From Pedobacter segetis (GTDB lineage Bacteria; Bacteroidota; Bacteroidia; Sphingobacteriales; Sphingobacteriaceae), in contig NZ_JAEHFY010000024.1 of assembly GCF_016623585.1 (NCBI RefSeq), positions 1-51,053 on the forward strand: a stretch of 51,053 bases of DNA, read 5' to 3'. This document shows positions 15,654 through 26,556 of the stretch, piece by piece. The notes under the pieces were generated by a model. The model made no database searches. It saw only the letters and a program-made list of their open reading frames with translations, and was not told the origin of the DNA. How positions within the stretch are numbered: position 1 is the first letter of the stretch; each line of letters opens with the position of its first letter. Both the position numbers and the translations under genes were made by a program.

Positions 15654-18600
15654 ATGAATCAACCAATTCTTACACAAGAAGGTTTATACAACTCAAAATT
15701 TGAACATGATGCTTGCGGTACCGGATTTATCACAAATATCAACGGAAAAAAATCACATCAAATCATTGTTGATGCACTTACCATGCTCGAAAACATGGAG
15801 CATAGGGGGGCCTGCGGTTGCGATCCCGATAGCGGAGACGGAGCTGGTATCATGGTACAGATCCCGCATGAATTTCTTCTCGACGAGTGTACCAGCCTCG
15901 CCATTGATCTAAAGGAACCAGGGCATTATGGTGTAGGTATGATGTTTATGCCTAAGGATTCCCATGCAAGAAAAGCCTCAAAAAAAATCATAGAATCTTG
16001 TGCCAATAAGCTTAACCTCCCTATTTTGGGTTATAGGAAAGTACCGGTTAACCCCGAAGTGGTTGGCGAAACGGCAAGAGCGGTAGAGCCATTTGTAAAG
16101 CAAGTATTTATTGGTAGGCCTCAGCATATTTTGGATAATGATGATTTTGAGAGAAAATTATACGTTTTAAGAAGATTGATAGCAAAAGAAATTAAAGAAG
16201 AATTGAAAGATGCTTTTGGCGATTTCTATTTTGCCTCTTTATCTTCTAGGGTTATTGTTTATAAAGGGCAGTTAACCACCTATCAAGTGCGCCAATATTA
16301 TGCAGATTTAAGAGACGAACGTTTTGTTTCTGCAATGGGGATGATCCATTCTCGTTTTTCTACCAATACTTTCCCATCTTGGAAATTGGCACAACCTTTT
16401 AGGTATATGTCTCATAATGGAGAGATAAATACACTTACCGGTAATTTGAATTGGTTTTATGCTGCGGTAAGATCTTATGCCTCGCCTTTTTTCAGCAATG
16501 AAGAAATGGAGATGATTTTACCCGTTATTGATGATAACCAATCAGATTCTGCCTGTTTGGATAACATTGTTGAAGTTTTGATGCACTCTGGCAGATCTTT
16601 GCCCCACGTAATGATGATGCTGGTGCCAGAAGCTTGGGACGGAAACGAAGCAATGGACCCGATCAAAAAGGCATTTTATGAATTCCATGCAACATTGATG
16701 GAACCTTGGGACGGGCCGGCCGCCTTAACATTTACCAATGGTAAATTAATCGGTTCTATCTTAGATAGAAATGGTTTGCGTCCGCTAAGGTACGCCATTA
16801 CTAATGAAGATACTGTTATTGTAGCTTCAGAAGCGGGTGTTTTACCTTTAGATGAAAAAAAGGTGTTGAGAAAAGGCAGGTTACAACCGGGTAAAATGTT
16901 CTTGATAGATACCGAGCATGGTAAAATTATTACCGATGATGAGATAAAACATCAAATCGCAAGTCGCCAGCCCTATGGCACCTGGATAGAAAATTATAAA
17001 ATCAGGATGGAAGAATTGCCCGAGCCTAGGGTGTCTTTTACCAGTATGTCTAAAGAATCTGTTTATCGTTACCAAAAAGTTTTTGGCTATAGCCGAGAAG
17101 ATATTGAAACGATCATTAAACCGATGGCATTGGATGGTAAAGAACCAATTGGCTCCATGGGTACCGATGTTCCTTTGGCAGTTTTATCAGATCGTCCGCA
17201 ACATATTTCTAGTTATTTTAAGCAGTTCTTTGCTCAGGTAACCAATCCACCGATCGATCCAATTAGAGAACGTTTGGTAATGAGCTTGGCAACTTTCATA
17301 GGCAATAACGGTAATATCTTAGATGAGGATAAAATGCACTGCCATTGCGTAATGCTTAGCCAACCAATTTTACAAGATAATGAATTAGAGAAACTAAGGA
17401 GTATTGATACCGGCTTATTCCATGCCAAAACATTACAAACTTATTTCAAAGCCGATGGACTAGATGGCTCTTTACAAAGAGGCATTGAAAGACTTTGCCG
17501 CTACGCGGAAGATGCGGTAAATGACGGTTTTGAAGTTCTGATATTATCAGACAGAGCCATTGATTCTGAACACGCACCGATCCCTTCTTTATTAGCAGTT
17601 TCTGCTGTTCATCATTATCTTATTAAAAAAGGATTGCGTGGCGCAGTGGGTTTAGTGGTGGAAGCCGGAGACGTTTGGGAAGTTCATCATTTTGCTTGTT
17701 TATTGGCATTTGGTGCAACGGCGATCAATCCTTATTTGGCTTTGGCATCCATCCATGCACTTAAAGTGGATGATAAATTAGAGACCGATCTAGAAGAAAA
17801 GAAATTGGTTAAAAACTATGTGAAATCAGTTTGTGATGGTTTGTTAAAGATATTCTCCAAAATGGGTATTTCTACCTTGCAATCCTATCATGGTTCACAA
17901 GTATTTGAAATATTAGGAATTAACAGCGAAGTTGTTGATCAATATTTTTGTGGAGGCGTAAGCCGCATAGGTGGTTTGGGTTTAGATGAAATTGCTCGCG
18001 AAGCATTATCAAAACACATCAATGGTTTTAAAGGAGACGCAGAACATTTATTGCCAGAAGGTGGTATCTATCAGTGGAAACGTAGGGGCGAAGCGCATTT
18101 GTTTAACCCAACTACGGTTCATTTATTGCAACATTCTACTAAAACTGGCGATTATGACACCTATAAAAAATACGCTCATGCCGTAAATAACCAAAAAGAA
18201 AGAATGTACACTTTACGTGGATTGCTAGATTTTGCGAAACACAGAGAGCCAATTTCTATAGATGAGGTTGAACCAGCAGAGAATATCATGAAGCGTTTCG
18301 CCACAGGGGCGATGTCTTTCGGGTCTATCTCTCATGAAGCACACAGTACTTTGGCCATTGCCATGAATAGGGTAGGAGGTAAAAGCAATACAGGCGAAGG
18401 TGGCGAAGATGAGATGCGTTATGAAACCATGGAGAACGGAGATTCTATGCGTTCGGCTATTAAACAAGTTGCATCAGGGAGGTTTGGTGTTACCATCAAT
18501 TACCTAACAAATGCAGATGAGCTACAAATAAAAATGGCTCAAGGAGCCAAGCCTGGAGAAGGCGGACAGCTTCCTGGGCATAAAGTGGATGATTGGATTG

Positions 18601-20174
18601 CTAAAACCCGACACTCTACTCCGGGTGTAGGGTTAATTTCTCCTCCTCCACATCACGATATTTATTCTATCGAGGATTTAGCACAGCTGATTTTTGATTT
18701 AAAGAATGCAAACAGAGCAGCAAGGATCAATGTGAAATTGGTTTCTAAAGCTGGTGTTGGCACCATTGCAGCAGGTGTTGCAAAGGCACATGCCGATGTA
18801 ATATTAATTGCAGGTTACGATGGTGGTACAGGTGCATCTCCTTTAAGTTCTGTAAAACATGCTGGTTTACCTTGGGAACTTGGTTTAGCAGAAGCACACC
18901 AAACTTTAGTTAAAAATAAATTAAGAAGCAGGGTGGTGCTACAAACCGACGGTCAATTAAAAACCGGTCGTGATTTGGCAATTGCCGCCTTATTAGGTGC
19001 AGAAGAATGGGGCGTTGCCACAGCAGCTTTGGTTGTTGGGGGTTGTATCATGATGCGTAAATGTCATTTAAACACTTGCCCGGTTGGTGTGGCCACACAA
19101 GATCCAGAGTTGAGGAAATTATTTACAGGTAAGCCAGAACACGTGGTTAACCTGTTTAAATTTATGGCGCAAGAGTTACGTGAAATCATGGCCGAATTGG
19201 GCTTCAAATCTATCAATGATATGGTAGGTAGGGTGCAATTCTTAAAAATGAAAGAAGGTATTACCCATTGGAAAGCCAAGAAATTAGATTTTTCTGCCAT
19301 TTTACACCCAATGGCTTATCCAAAAGGGATGACGCTTTATAATAGTGAATCGCAAGATCATGGTATGGATAATATCATCGACTGGAAATTACTAGAATCG
19401 GCAAAAGCGGCATTAGAAAGTAAAACACCTGTTTTCGGTAATTTTGAATTAAAAAATACAGATAGAACGGTTGGTACGGTTTTATCAAACGAAATAGCAA
19501 AGAAATATGGTTCTGCTGGTTTGCCAGATAATACCATAAACTTCAAGTTCTCTGGTTCTGCAGGGCAAAGTTTTGGTGCTTTTGCAGCAAAAGGAATCTC
19601 TTTTGAATTAGAAGGGGAAGCAAATGATTATGTAGGTAAGGGTTTGTCTGGAGCGCAAATTGCCATTTATCCTTCAAAAGAAGCTACATTTACTCCAGAA
19701 GAAAATATCATTGTTGGAAACGTTGTACTTTATGGGGCAACTTCTGGCGAGCTATTTATTAGAGGGCAGGCAGGCGAACGCTTTGCGGTTAGAAATTCTG
19801 GCGCAACCGCAGTTGTTGAAGGTATTGGCGATCACGGTTGCGAGTACATGACGGGTGGTAAAGCCTTGATCATCGGTAAAACAGGAAGGAATTTTGCTGC
19901 TGGTATGAGCGGTGGGATTGCCCTGATTTACGATGTTGATGGCGATTTTGTAGATAACTGTAACCGAGAAATGGTTGATTTGGACCCTTTGAACGTAAAA
20001 GACGAAGAATTGATCATTAAACTTTTAAAGAAACATTACCAATTAACGCAAAGTGCAGTAGCTAAATTTTTGATTGAAAACTGGAACGATGAATCGGCAA
20101 AATTCATTAAAGTTTTCCCTAAAGAATTTAAAAAAGTATTGTCACAAAAGCAGCAATTAGAATCAATTTATTAA
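15654..20174 (+). CDS. gltB: Glutamate synthase large subunit
   Basis: GltB transfers the amide of glutamine to 2-oxoglutarate, giving two glutamates. The 1506-residue protein has the full domain order. The N-terminal class II amidotransferase has its nucleophile in HDACGTGF (Cys 22, exposed after propeptide removal). A central domain follows, then the FMN-binding synthase domain with GEGGEDEMRY and the 3Fe-4S cluster motif CIMMRKCHLNTCPVG, and finally the GXGXG domain with GATSGELFIRGQAGERFAVR. gltD starts one base after the stop, so the two form one operon. Confidence 0.98.
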   Translation: MNQPILTQEGLYNSKFEHDACGTGFITNINGKKSHQIIVDALTMLENMEHRGACGCDPDSGDGAGIMVQIPHEFLLDECTSLAIDLKEPGHYGVGMMFMPKDSHARKASKKIIESCANKLNLPILGYRKVPVNPEVVGETARAVEPFVKQVFIGRPQHILDNDDFERKLYVLRRLIAKEIKEELKDAFGDFYFASLSSRVIVYKGQLTTYQVRQYYADLRDERFVSAMGMIHSRFSTNTFPSWKLAQPFRYMSHNGEINTLTGNLNWFYAAVRSYASPFFSNEEMEMILPVIDDNQSDSACLDNIVEVLMHSGRSLPHVMMMLVPEAWDGNEAMDPIKKAFYEFHATLMEPWDGPAALTFTNGKLIGSILDRNGLRPLRYAITNEDTVIVASEAGVLPLDEKKVLRKGRLQPGKMFLIDTEHGKIITDDEIKHQIASRQPYGTWIENYKIRMEELPEPRVSFTSMSKESVYRYQKVFGYSREDIETIIKPMALDGKEPIGSMGTDVPLAVLSDRPQHISSYFKQFFAQVTNPPIDPIRERLVMSLATFIGNNGNILDEDKMHCHCVMLSQPILQDNELEKLRSIDTGLFHAKTLQTYFKADGLDGSLQRGIERLCRYAEDAVNDGFEVLILSDRAIDSEHAPIPSLLAVSAVHHYLIKKGLRGAVGLVVEAGDVWEVHHFACLLAFGATAINPYLALASIHALKVDDKLETDLEEKKLVKNYVKSVCDGLLKIFSKMGISTLQSYHGSQVFEILGINSEVVDQYFCGGVSRIGGLGLDEIAREALSKHINGFKGDAEHLLPEGGIYQWKRRGEAHLFNPTTVHLLQHSTKTGDYDTYKKYAHAVNNQKERMYTLRGLLDFAKHREPISIDEVEPAENIMKRFATGAMSFGSISHEAHSTLAIAMNRVGGKSNTGEGGEDEMRYETMENGDSMRSAIKQVASGRFGVTINYLTNADELQIKMAQGAKPGEGGQLPGHKVDDWIAKTRHSTPGVGLISPPPHHDIYSIEDLAQLIFDLKNANRAARINVKLVSKAGVGTIAAGVAKAHADVILIAGYDGGTGASPLSSVKHAGLPWELGLAEAHQTLVKNKLRSRVVLQTDGQLKTGRDLAIAALLGAEEWGVATAALVVGGCIMMRKCHLNTCPVGVATQDPELRKLFTGKPEHVVNLFKFMAQELREIMAELGFKSINDMVGRVQFLKMKEGITHWKAKKLDFSAILHPMAYPKGMTLYNSESQDHGMDNIIDWKLLESAKAALESKTPVFGNFELKNTDRTVGTVLSNEIAKKYGSAGLPDNTINFKFSGSAGQSFGAFAAKGISFELEGEANDYVGKGLSGAQIAIYPSKEATFTPEENIIVGNVVLYGATSGELFIRGQAGERFAVRNSGATAVVEGIGDHGCEYMTGGKALIIGKTGRNFAAGMSGGIALIYDVDGDFVDNCNREMVDLDPLNVKDEELIIKLLKKHYQLTQSAVAKFLIENWNDESAKFIKVFPKEFKKVLSQKQQLESIY

Positions 20175-20175
20175 G

Positions 20176-21657
20176 ATGGGAAAACCAACAGGATTTAAAG
20201 AATACGGAAGAGAACTTCCACAAAAAGTATCGGCAGAAGAAAGAAGAAAAAATTATAAAGAATTTGTTGGGATGTATTCCGATGAAAAACTCAATCAACA
20301 ATCTGCCAGATGTATGAATTGTGGTATCCCGTTTTGCCATAATGGTTGTCCGCTTGGGAACGTTATCCCCGAGTTTAACGATGCCGTTTACAAGAAAAAT
20401 TGGGAAGAAGCCTACAAAATATTAAGTTCTACCAACAATTTCCCCGAGTTTACGGGTAGAATTTGCCCTGCGCCTTGTGAAGCAGCTTGTGTTTTAGGGA
20501 TCAACAAGCCCGCAATTGCTATTGAAGAAATTGAAAAACACATTATAGAGATTGCTTTTGAAAAAGGATATGTTAAACCATACCAGCCCATATTAAAAAC
20601 AGGGAAAGAAGTTGCTATTGTTGGTTCTGGCCCAGCGGGTTTAGCAGCGGCAGTACAACTGAATAAAGTAGGGCATAAAGTTACCGTTTTTGAAAGAGAT
20701 GATGAAGCTGGTGGTTTATTGCGTTACGGCATCCCTGATTTTAAACTGGATAAAAACGTAGTTAAGAGAAGGATAAAGCTGATGGAAGAGAGTGGTATCG
20801 AATTTAGGTGCAATACAGAAGTGGGCAAAGATATATCAGCCAATGGTTTGGTAAACGATTTCGATGCTGTTGTTCTGGCCGGTGGTTCTACAGTTCCAAG
20901 AGATTTGCCTATACCCGGTAGGGAATTAAAAGGGGTTTATTTTGCCATGGAGTTTCTAAAGCAGCAAAATAAACGTGTTAGCAATATTAAAGTTGTTGAT
21001 GAAGAAATTTCTGCAAAAGGAATGGATGTTGTTGTGATTGGCGGTGGTGATACAGGGTCTGATTGTGTAGGGACCTCTAACCGCCAAGGTGCAAAATCTA
21101 TTACCCAATTTGAGTTGATGTTTCAGCCACCAAAAGAGCGTACGGATAATATGCCTTGGCCACAGTACCCAATGTTATTGAAAACCACAAGCTCTCACGA
21201 AGAAGGTTGCGAGCGTTTTTGGGGCATTAATACCAAAGAATTTATTGGTGATGGTAAGGGGAATTTAAAAGAGCTAAAAATTGTAAACGTAGAATGGGAA
21301 ACAGATTTTTTAGGTCGGCCAATTAAGTTTAAAGAAGTTGAAGGGACAGAAAGAATTATCCCTTGCCAACGTGTGTTCTTAGCGATGGGCTTCTTAAACC
21401 CACAATACGAAGGGATGATACAGCAATTAGGTTTAGAATTAGACGGGCGTAAAAACGTAAAAGCTATTGAAGGTGATTATAGAACAAACGTAGATAAGGT
21501 TTTTGCCGCAGGGGATATGCGCAGAGGCCAGTCTTTAGTGGTTTGGGCAATTTCTGAAGGTAGGGAAGCCGCTAGAAAAGTAGATCAGTTTTTAAACGGA
21601 GGTTATTCTACTTTAGAAAGTAAAGATGCCATCAATTTATTTGAGGAAGCGTATTAA
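20176..21657 (+). CDS. gltD: Glutamate synthase small subunit
   Basis: The beta subunit passes electrons from NADPH through FAD and two 4Fe-4S clusters to GltB. The 493-residue product has cluster cysteines in [16 protein letters not shown] and [12 protein letters not shown], the FAD site [15 protein letters not shown] and the NADPH site [16 protein letters not shown] terminator follows 20 nt after the stop. Confidence 0.97.
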   Translation: MGKPTGFKEYGRELPQKVSAEERRKNYKEFVGMYSDEKLNQQSARCMNCGIPFCHNGCPLGNVIPEFNDAVYKKNWEEAYKILSSTNNFPEFTGRICPAPCEAACVLGINKPAIAIEEIEKHIIEIAFEKGYVKPYQPILKTGKEVAIVGSGPAGLAAAVQLNKVGHKVTVFERDDEAGGLLRYGIPDFKLDKNVVKRRIKLMEESGIEFRCNTEVGKDISANGLVNDFDAVVLAGGSTVPRDLPIPGRELKGVYFAMEFLKQQNKRVSNIKVVDEEISAKGMDVVVIGGGDTGSDCVGTSNRQGAKSITQFELMFQPPKERTDNMPWPQYPMLLKTTSSHEEGCERFWGINTKEFIGDGKGNLKELKIVNVEWETDFLGRPIKFKEVEGTERIIPCQRVFLAMGFLNPQYEGMIQQLGLELDGRKNVKAIEGDYRTNVDKVFAAGDMRRGQSLVVWAISEGREAARKVDQFLNGGYSTLESKDAINLFEEAY

Positions 21658-21677
21658 AATAATAATATTTATTACAG

Positions 21678-21710
21678 AGCCTCACAAATTATTTGTGGGG
21701 CTTTTGTTTT
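21678..21710 (+). terminator. Terminator after gltD
   Basis: AGCCTCACAAA and TTTGTGGGGCT form an 11-bp stem with one G-U pair and a 3-nt loop, followed by TTTTGTTTT. Confidence 0.85.
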
Positions 21711-21755
21711 GTAATAAAATCTTGAATTATTTACTATTTGGTTTATTAAAATGTC

Positions 21756-21985
21756 ATACCTACGGCATTCTAATTCTACCAAAATTACATCCCTAGGGGA
21801 TTTTAGACAAATAGGTAAACGTTAAATCGATAAAACCATTATTTATATTTCATTATCAACCTGTTCAAATGCAATAATGGCGAAATCATTAAATATTTTA
21901 TAATCAATCATAAAGAAAAACCCCATCGGGGTAACATTACGGTAGATTTTGGTTTACCAACAACATCGGAAAACCCCATAGGGGT
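21756..21985. repeat. Four REP-like palindromes beside the RAYT gene
   Basis: Four 13-nt cores share a 5-3-5 layout: ATACC-TAC-GGCAT (21756-21768), ATCCC-TAG-GGGAT (21789-21801), ACCCC-ATC-GGGGT (21920-21932) and ACCCC-ATA-GGGGT (21973-21985). An 8-nt spacer separates each core from a hexamer: TCTACC before core 2, and GGTAGA or GGTTAA after cores 3 and 4. Cores 1-2 and 3-4 have opposite polarity, so the hexamers face outward, like paired REPs. The gene 36 nt to the right encodes the matching type of transposase. Confidence 0.75.
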
Positions 21986-22020
21986 AATATTATGGTTAAT
22001 TGGAATATATATTTTGATTA

Positions 22021-22482
22021 TTAATCATAAAATTCAAAGAGATATTCATTTTTAAATTCTATTTCAAATTTTTCTAAAAATTCTAAATATTCATCTTTAA
22101 ATGTTTTTTTGGAGTGGTGCTGCTCTTGGTTTAGAATATAATTTATTACATTATTTCTTTGGGAACGAGAATAAGAAAATGCACCATAACCTTCTTGCCA
22201 GTTAAATTTTTCTTTTAAAAAGTTTTTTTCATTAATCCATTTTGATGAATTTGCTTTTAATTCCCGCATTAAATCTGAGACTTTAGTGTTAGGATTTAAT
22301 TCAAAAAGCACATGAACATGGTCGCTCCATCCGCCAATAGCTAAAGGAAAGGCTCCAATATTTTTCATTATTCCCGACATATATTTATGTAATTCATCTC
22401 GGAAATTTATATCAATAAAATTTTTTCTCCCTTTAACGGCAAAAACACAATGAATAGTTATCTGAGAATAAGTGTTTGCCAT
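22021..22482 (-). CDS. REP-associated tyrosine transposase (RAYT, IS200-like Y1 family)
   Basis: A 153-residue single-strand DNA transposase. It has the HUH metal motif in SDHVHVLFEL and the catalytic Tyr in NYILNQEQHH, a signature that separates RAYTs from plain IS200 TnpA. GYGAFSYSRSQ precedes it. RAYTs nick and join at REP hairpins; four such hairpins lie just downstream, and the usual IS200 ends are absent. The zinc-ribbon gene ends 14 nt upstream on the same strand, so the two could share a transcript. Confidence 0.88.
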   Translation of the reverse strand: MANTYSQITIHCVFAVKGRKNFIDINFRDELHKYMSGIMKNIGAFPLAIGGWSDHVHVLFELNPNTKVSDLMRELKANSSKWINEKNFLKEKFNWQEGYGAFSYSRSQRNNVINYILNQEQHHSKKTFKDEYLEFLEKFEIEFKNEYLFEFYD

Positions 22483-22496
22483 TTTTTAAAAAGTAA

Positions 22497-22853
22497 TTAG
22501 ATTTCCTCATTATTCCTAACCAATAAATACCATTCGTTTTCAAGTTCTAAAAAGCCATTATCATAACAAAAAATATAATTTGAACCATTTTTGGTTCGAT
22601 AGTTATGGGTATGGTAATTAAAATTATAACCCTCTTTGATCAATTTAGATTTCGTAATTTTAGATTTACCATCTGGATTTAAGGTATTTAGGATTTTCCA
22701 GTTTTTGAGCAAAATCTGGTTTATTTTTTTTATTTGTGGATGCTCGGTAGCTTTTATCCTATTATTGTAATTAGAACGACATTGGTCATCGCAAAATTTT
22801 TTATCGGCCCTGCCCTTAATGTTGTTACCACAATCTAAACATTGTTTTTCCAT
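22497..22853 (-). CDS. Small zinc-ribbon protein
   Basis: A 118-residue protein with an N-terminal metal site of the form CLDC (Cys 5, 8) and CDDQC (Cys 21, 25), like DUF2116-type zinc ribbons. The rest is basic and then mixed, with GYNFNYHTHNYRTKNG and a closing NGFLELENEWYLLVR. Such proteins are widespread in Bacteroidota without a known role. It stands 14 nt before the RAYT gene; whether that link is functional is unknown. Confidence 0.65.
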   Translation of the reverse strand: MEKQCLDCGNNIKGRADKKFCDDQCRSNYNNRIKATEHPQIKKINQILLKNWKILNTLNPDGKSKITKSKLIKEGYNFNYHTHNYRTKNGSNYIFCYDNGFLELENEWYLLVRNNEEI

Positions 22854-22960
22854 TATAAACTCCTTTTTACTAATATAAACTTAATCAAAATCTTATGATT
22901 TAAGTAAATATAGATTTTAGCTGTAAAAACTATTGTTAAAGTATGCGAGCAAACAAATTT

Positions 22961-22968
22961 TATCTTTG
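22961..22968 (+). promoter_or_regulatory. -7 box before the WD40 gene
   Basis: TATCTTTG matches TAnnTTTG and lies 17 nt before the start codon at 22986. No good TTTG box sits at the right distance upstream; the nearest is ATTG 25 nt away. Confidence 0.45.
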
Positions 22969-22985
22969 CCATAAATAACGTTAAA

Positions 22986-23891
22986 ATGAAAGCTAAAACC
23001 CTACCCGGACATGGTAACCCTATTTATGCAGTTGTTGCACACCCAAAACTAGATTTATTTTACACGGCCGGTAATGATAAAGGTATAGTAGAATGGGATC
23101 TAATTTCTGGTTTGCATACAAGAGTTTTTAATGATGTAAAAACTACGGTTTACAGTTTAACAATTAACCATGAATTAAATCTTTTGATTGCCGGTTGTAA
23201 AGATGGAAGTATTTGTTTCTTTGATCTTGAATCTGGAAAATTAACAAGTTTTACCAAAGCAGGTGAAGCAATTTTCGATTTAAAATATATTGCCAATAAA
23301 AAAGAGATTATTGCAAGTACAGATAAAGGAGAAGTTCTGATTCTTAGTCCATTAACACGGGAAATAATTCATAAGTTCCAATCTGGAAATGATAAAATTC
23401 GTTCTTTGGCTTACCATGAAAAATTAAATTTAATGGTAACAGTTTCTAATGATGAATGGATAAGAATTTATGCTTTAGATGATTATACTTTTGTTACTCA
23501 ATTTAGAGGACATGAAAAGGGTGTTGGTTCTGTTGCTTTTACAGCTGATGGAAAGTTTTTGATCACTGGTGGGCGAGATGCGCATTTAAAAGTTTGGGAT
23601 ATAAACGATTGGGAATGTAAATATAGTTTTGCAGCCCATCTATTTGCGATTTATCAAATAGCCGTTCATCCCAATTTACCTTATTTTGCTACAGCAAGTA
23701 GGGATAAATCTATTAAAATATGGCGTACAGAAGATTTCTCTTTATATAAAAACCTTAGCATAGATAAGGCAAAAGAAGGCCATCTGCTATCTGTAAATGA
23801 TCTTTGTTGGAGTTCTGATGGGAATAAATTGTTATCCGTTGGTGATGATAAAATGGTTAAGATTTGGGATTTTGATGAATTGGATAATTAG
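22986..23891 (+). CDS. WD40-repeat protein
   Basis: A 301-residue soluble protein made almost entirely of WD40 repeats, about seven, enough for one closed propeller. Clear repeat ends are GIVEWDLISG, GRDAHLKVWDI, SRDKSIKIWRT and GDDKMVKIWDF, with GH or AH dipeptides at repeat starts. There is no signal peptide, so it is cytoplasmic and probably a scaffold. The partner is unknown. The DUF3833 gene follows 42 nt later. Confidence 0.88.
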   Translation: MKAKTLPGHGNPIYAVVAHPKLDLFYTAGNDKGIVEWDLISGLHTRVFNDVKTTVYSLTINHELNLLIAGCKDGSICFFDLESGKLTSFTKAGEAIFDLKYIANKKEIIASTDKGEVLILSPLTREIIHKFQSGNDKIRSLAYHEKLNLMVTVSNDEWIRIYALDDYTFVTQFRGHEKGVGSVAFTADGKFLITGGRDAHLKVWDINDWECKYSFAAHLFAIYQIAVHPNLPYFATASRDKSIKIWRTEDFSLYKNLSIDKAKEGHLLSVNDLCWSSDGNKLLSVGDDKMVKIWDFDELDN

Positions 23892-23933
23892 AAAACACCA
23901 ATTGGGTGGCATGGTTAATGATTATCCGAAAGC

Positions 23934-24467
23934 ATGAAAATTAAATACTTACCTGCATTATTAATTCTTAGTTTTTTAGCAAGTTGTTCTAGTTTAAAAC
24001 CTGAAAGCTTTCAAGGTAGTGAGCCTCAGCTTGATTTGATGAAATTTTTTGCTGGTCATACACATTCATCAGGTGTGATGGAAGAGAGAAATGGCAAACC
24101 TTCAGAAAATATAATCACTAAAACAACAGGAACATTTGCTAATGGTGTTTTAAACATGGAACAAGATGTGATTCCGGAAAATAGCAAGAAAAGCCATCGT
24201 AGTTTTAAATTAAAACGTATTGATGATCATCATGTAGAAAGTACGGGTAGCGATATAAGTGGTAAAACAATTGGAACATTTTATTGCAACTACTTTACTT
24301 GGGGCTACCGCTTAAAGTTATCAGGTAAAGGCTTAGTAAAGCATGTGAACATCAAACAGTATATGTATTTGATGGAAGGTGGTAAAACGTTAATTGTCCG
24401 TAGTGTTTTTAGGAAATTTGGTGTTATTGTAACAGAGATCACTGAACAGTTTCATAAAGATGATTGA
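23934..24467 (+). CDS. DUF3833-like lipoprotein
   Basis: A 177-residue lipoprotein with lipobox FLASC (Cys 18). The mature part starts LDLMKFFAGHTHSSGVMEER and has alternating beta-type segments, consistent with the DUF3833 lipocalin-like family. The function is unknown. It probably shares a transcript with the WD40 gene. Confidence 0.65.
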   Translation: MKIKYLPALLILSFLASCSSLKPESFQGSEPQLDLMKFFAGHTHSSGVMEERNGKPSENIITKTTGTFANGVLNMEQDVIPENSKKSHRSFKLKRIDDHHVESTGSDISGKTIGTFYCNYFTWGYRLKLSGKGLVKHVNIKQYMYLMEGGKTLIVRSVFRKFGVIVTEITEQFHKDD

Positions 24468-24533
24468 TCCTAAAATTTTAATAATTAGCTCTTTATATTG
24501 CGGCAGGGATGGTAAGGGCGGAGTGCAACGACG

Positions 24534-24560
24534 GTTAAGTTTTTTTTTCAAAAACTTAAC
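24534..24560. repeat. 11-bp perfect palindrome in a degenerate intergenic element
   Basis: GTTAAGTTTTT (24534-24544) and AAAAACTTAAC (24550-24560) pair perfectly over a 5-nt loop. The preceding GGCAGGGATGG resembles the start of dispersed intergenic elements I recall from this phylum. No T tract follows, so it is not an obvious terminator. Confidence 0.5.
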
Positions 24561-24613
24561 GGTACCCCTGAACAGCCCGTTAAGTCGCCCAAATTATTAA
24601 AAATATGAGCTAT

Positions 24614-24643
24614 AAAAAAAGCCCGGGTAATGTTCCCCGAGCT
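24614..24643 (-). terminator. Terminator of the pfkA-gapA operon
   Basis: Read on the minus strand, AGCTCGGG and CCCGGGCT form an 8-bp stem with one G-U pair and a GAACATTA loop, followed by seven T. It lies about 57 nt past the gapA stop. Confidence 0.8.
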
Positions 24644-24699
24644 ATGATTATTTAATGTTTGTATTTAACTTTCAGCTTTTGCCTTCAGCCTTCTGCTAA

Positions 24700-25701
<1,002 letters not shown>

Positions 25702-26553
25702 TTAATTTTTGTTTGCGTAATAATTCAATAAATTATAAATAGGTTCTTTGATTACAGAACTGATGTTGATTTTTTTTTCTTTTGCTACTTCCCTTAAACT
25801 ATCCTGATAGTTTGCCGCAACCGAACCCACAAAATAAATGGGGTGCTTGCCTCCGTATTTATTAGAAATTGGGGTTAAATAAATATCCATAAATAAGCGG
25901 AAACCATCCTTTATCATATTTTTGATAAACTCATCATCTCTGTGTTCTTTAAAAAATGCCATAAAAGAGGTTAGAAATGTTGATGCGTGGGTCTGTTTAT
26001 AAATTTTATCTAGGATCAGTTTCCTATCCAACTCATATTTTTTTTCAAATTGAGCGGCCAATTTAACCGGCATAGATTTATTAAGATAAGCTTTTAAAAT
26101 GCTTTTACCAAGCCAATTGGCAGAACCTTCATCCCCTATGGCATAGCCTAGGCCGTAATTATTTGGCAATACTTTTTTACCATCAAAAAAGCCAGTGTTA
26201 GAACCGCTCCCAATAATGCAAACTATGCCGGGCTTATCATCACAAGAGGCTTTTGCAGCTGCTTCAATATCATGTGAAACATATACTTTGCTGTGTTTAA
26301 AGAAACTTGATAATGCCGTTCTTACGGTTTCGTTTCTTTCTTGTGAGGATGATCCAGCACCAAAGAAATATATCTTCTTTATCTCTTCTGCGTGGTTAAT
26401 CAGCTCTGTATTTTTATTCAATAGTTGCGTAATATATTTTTCATCGTTAAAGAAGGGGTTAATGCCGTTTGTACGGAGTTCTATAACCTCTTTTCCTTTG
26501 TTCGATAATCGCCAATTGGCATATCTTGATCCGCTATAAACTATTGCTATCAT
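25702..26553 (-). CDS. BadF/BadG-type sugar kinase (N-acetylglucosamine kinase-like)
   Basis: A 283-residue ASKHA-fold kinase. The phosphate-binding segments are FGAGSSSQERN and CIIGSGSNTGFFDG, and GLGYAIGDEGSANWLGK is the conserved adenosine/sugar loop of eukaryote-type GlcNAc kinases and the BadF/BcrA ATPase family. GlcNAc phosphorylation is the usual assignment in Bacteroidota. It sits 3 nt after pfkA and 6 nt before gapA, which ties it to glycolytic flux. Confidence 0.8.
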   Translation of the reverse strand: MIAIVYSGSRYANWRLSNKGKEVIELRTNGINPFFNDEKYITQLLNKNTELINHAEEIKKIYFFGAGSSSQERNETVRTALSSFFKHSKVYVSHDIEAAAKASCDDKPGIVCIIGSGSNTGFFDGKKVLPNNYGLGYAIGDEGSANWLGKSILKAYLNKSMPVKLAAQFEKKYELDRKLILDKIYKQTHASTFLTSFMAFFKEHRDDEFIKNMIKDGFRLFMDIYLTPISNKYGGKHPIYFVGSVAANYQDSLREVAKEKKINISSVIKEPIYNLLNYYANKN

Positions 26554-26556
26554 TTA

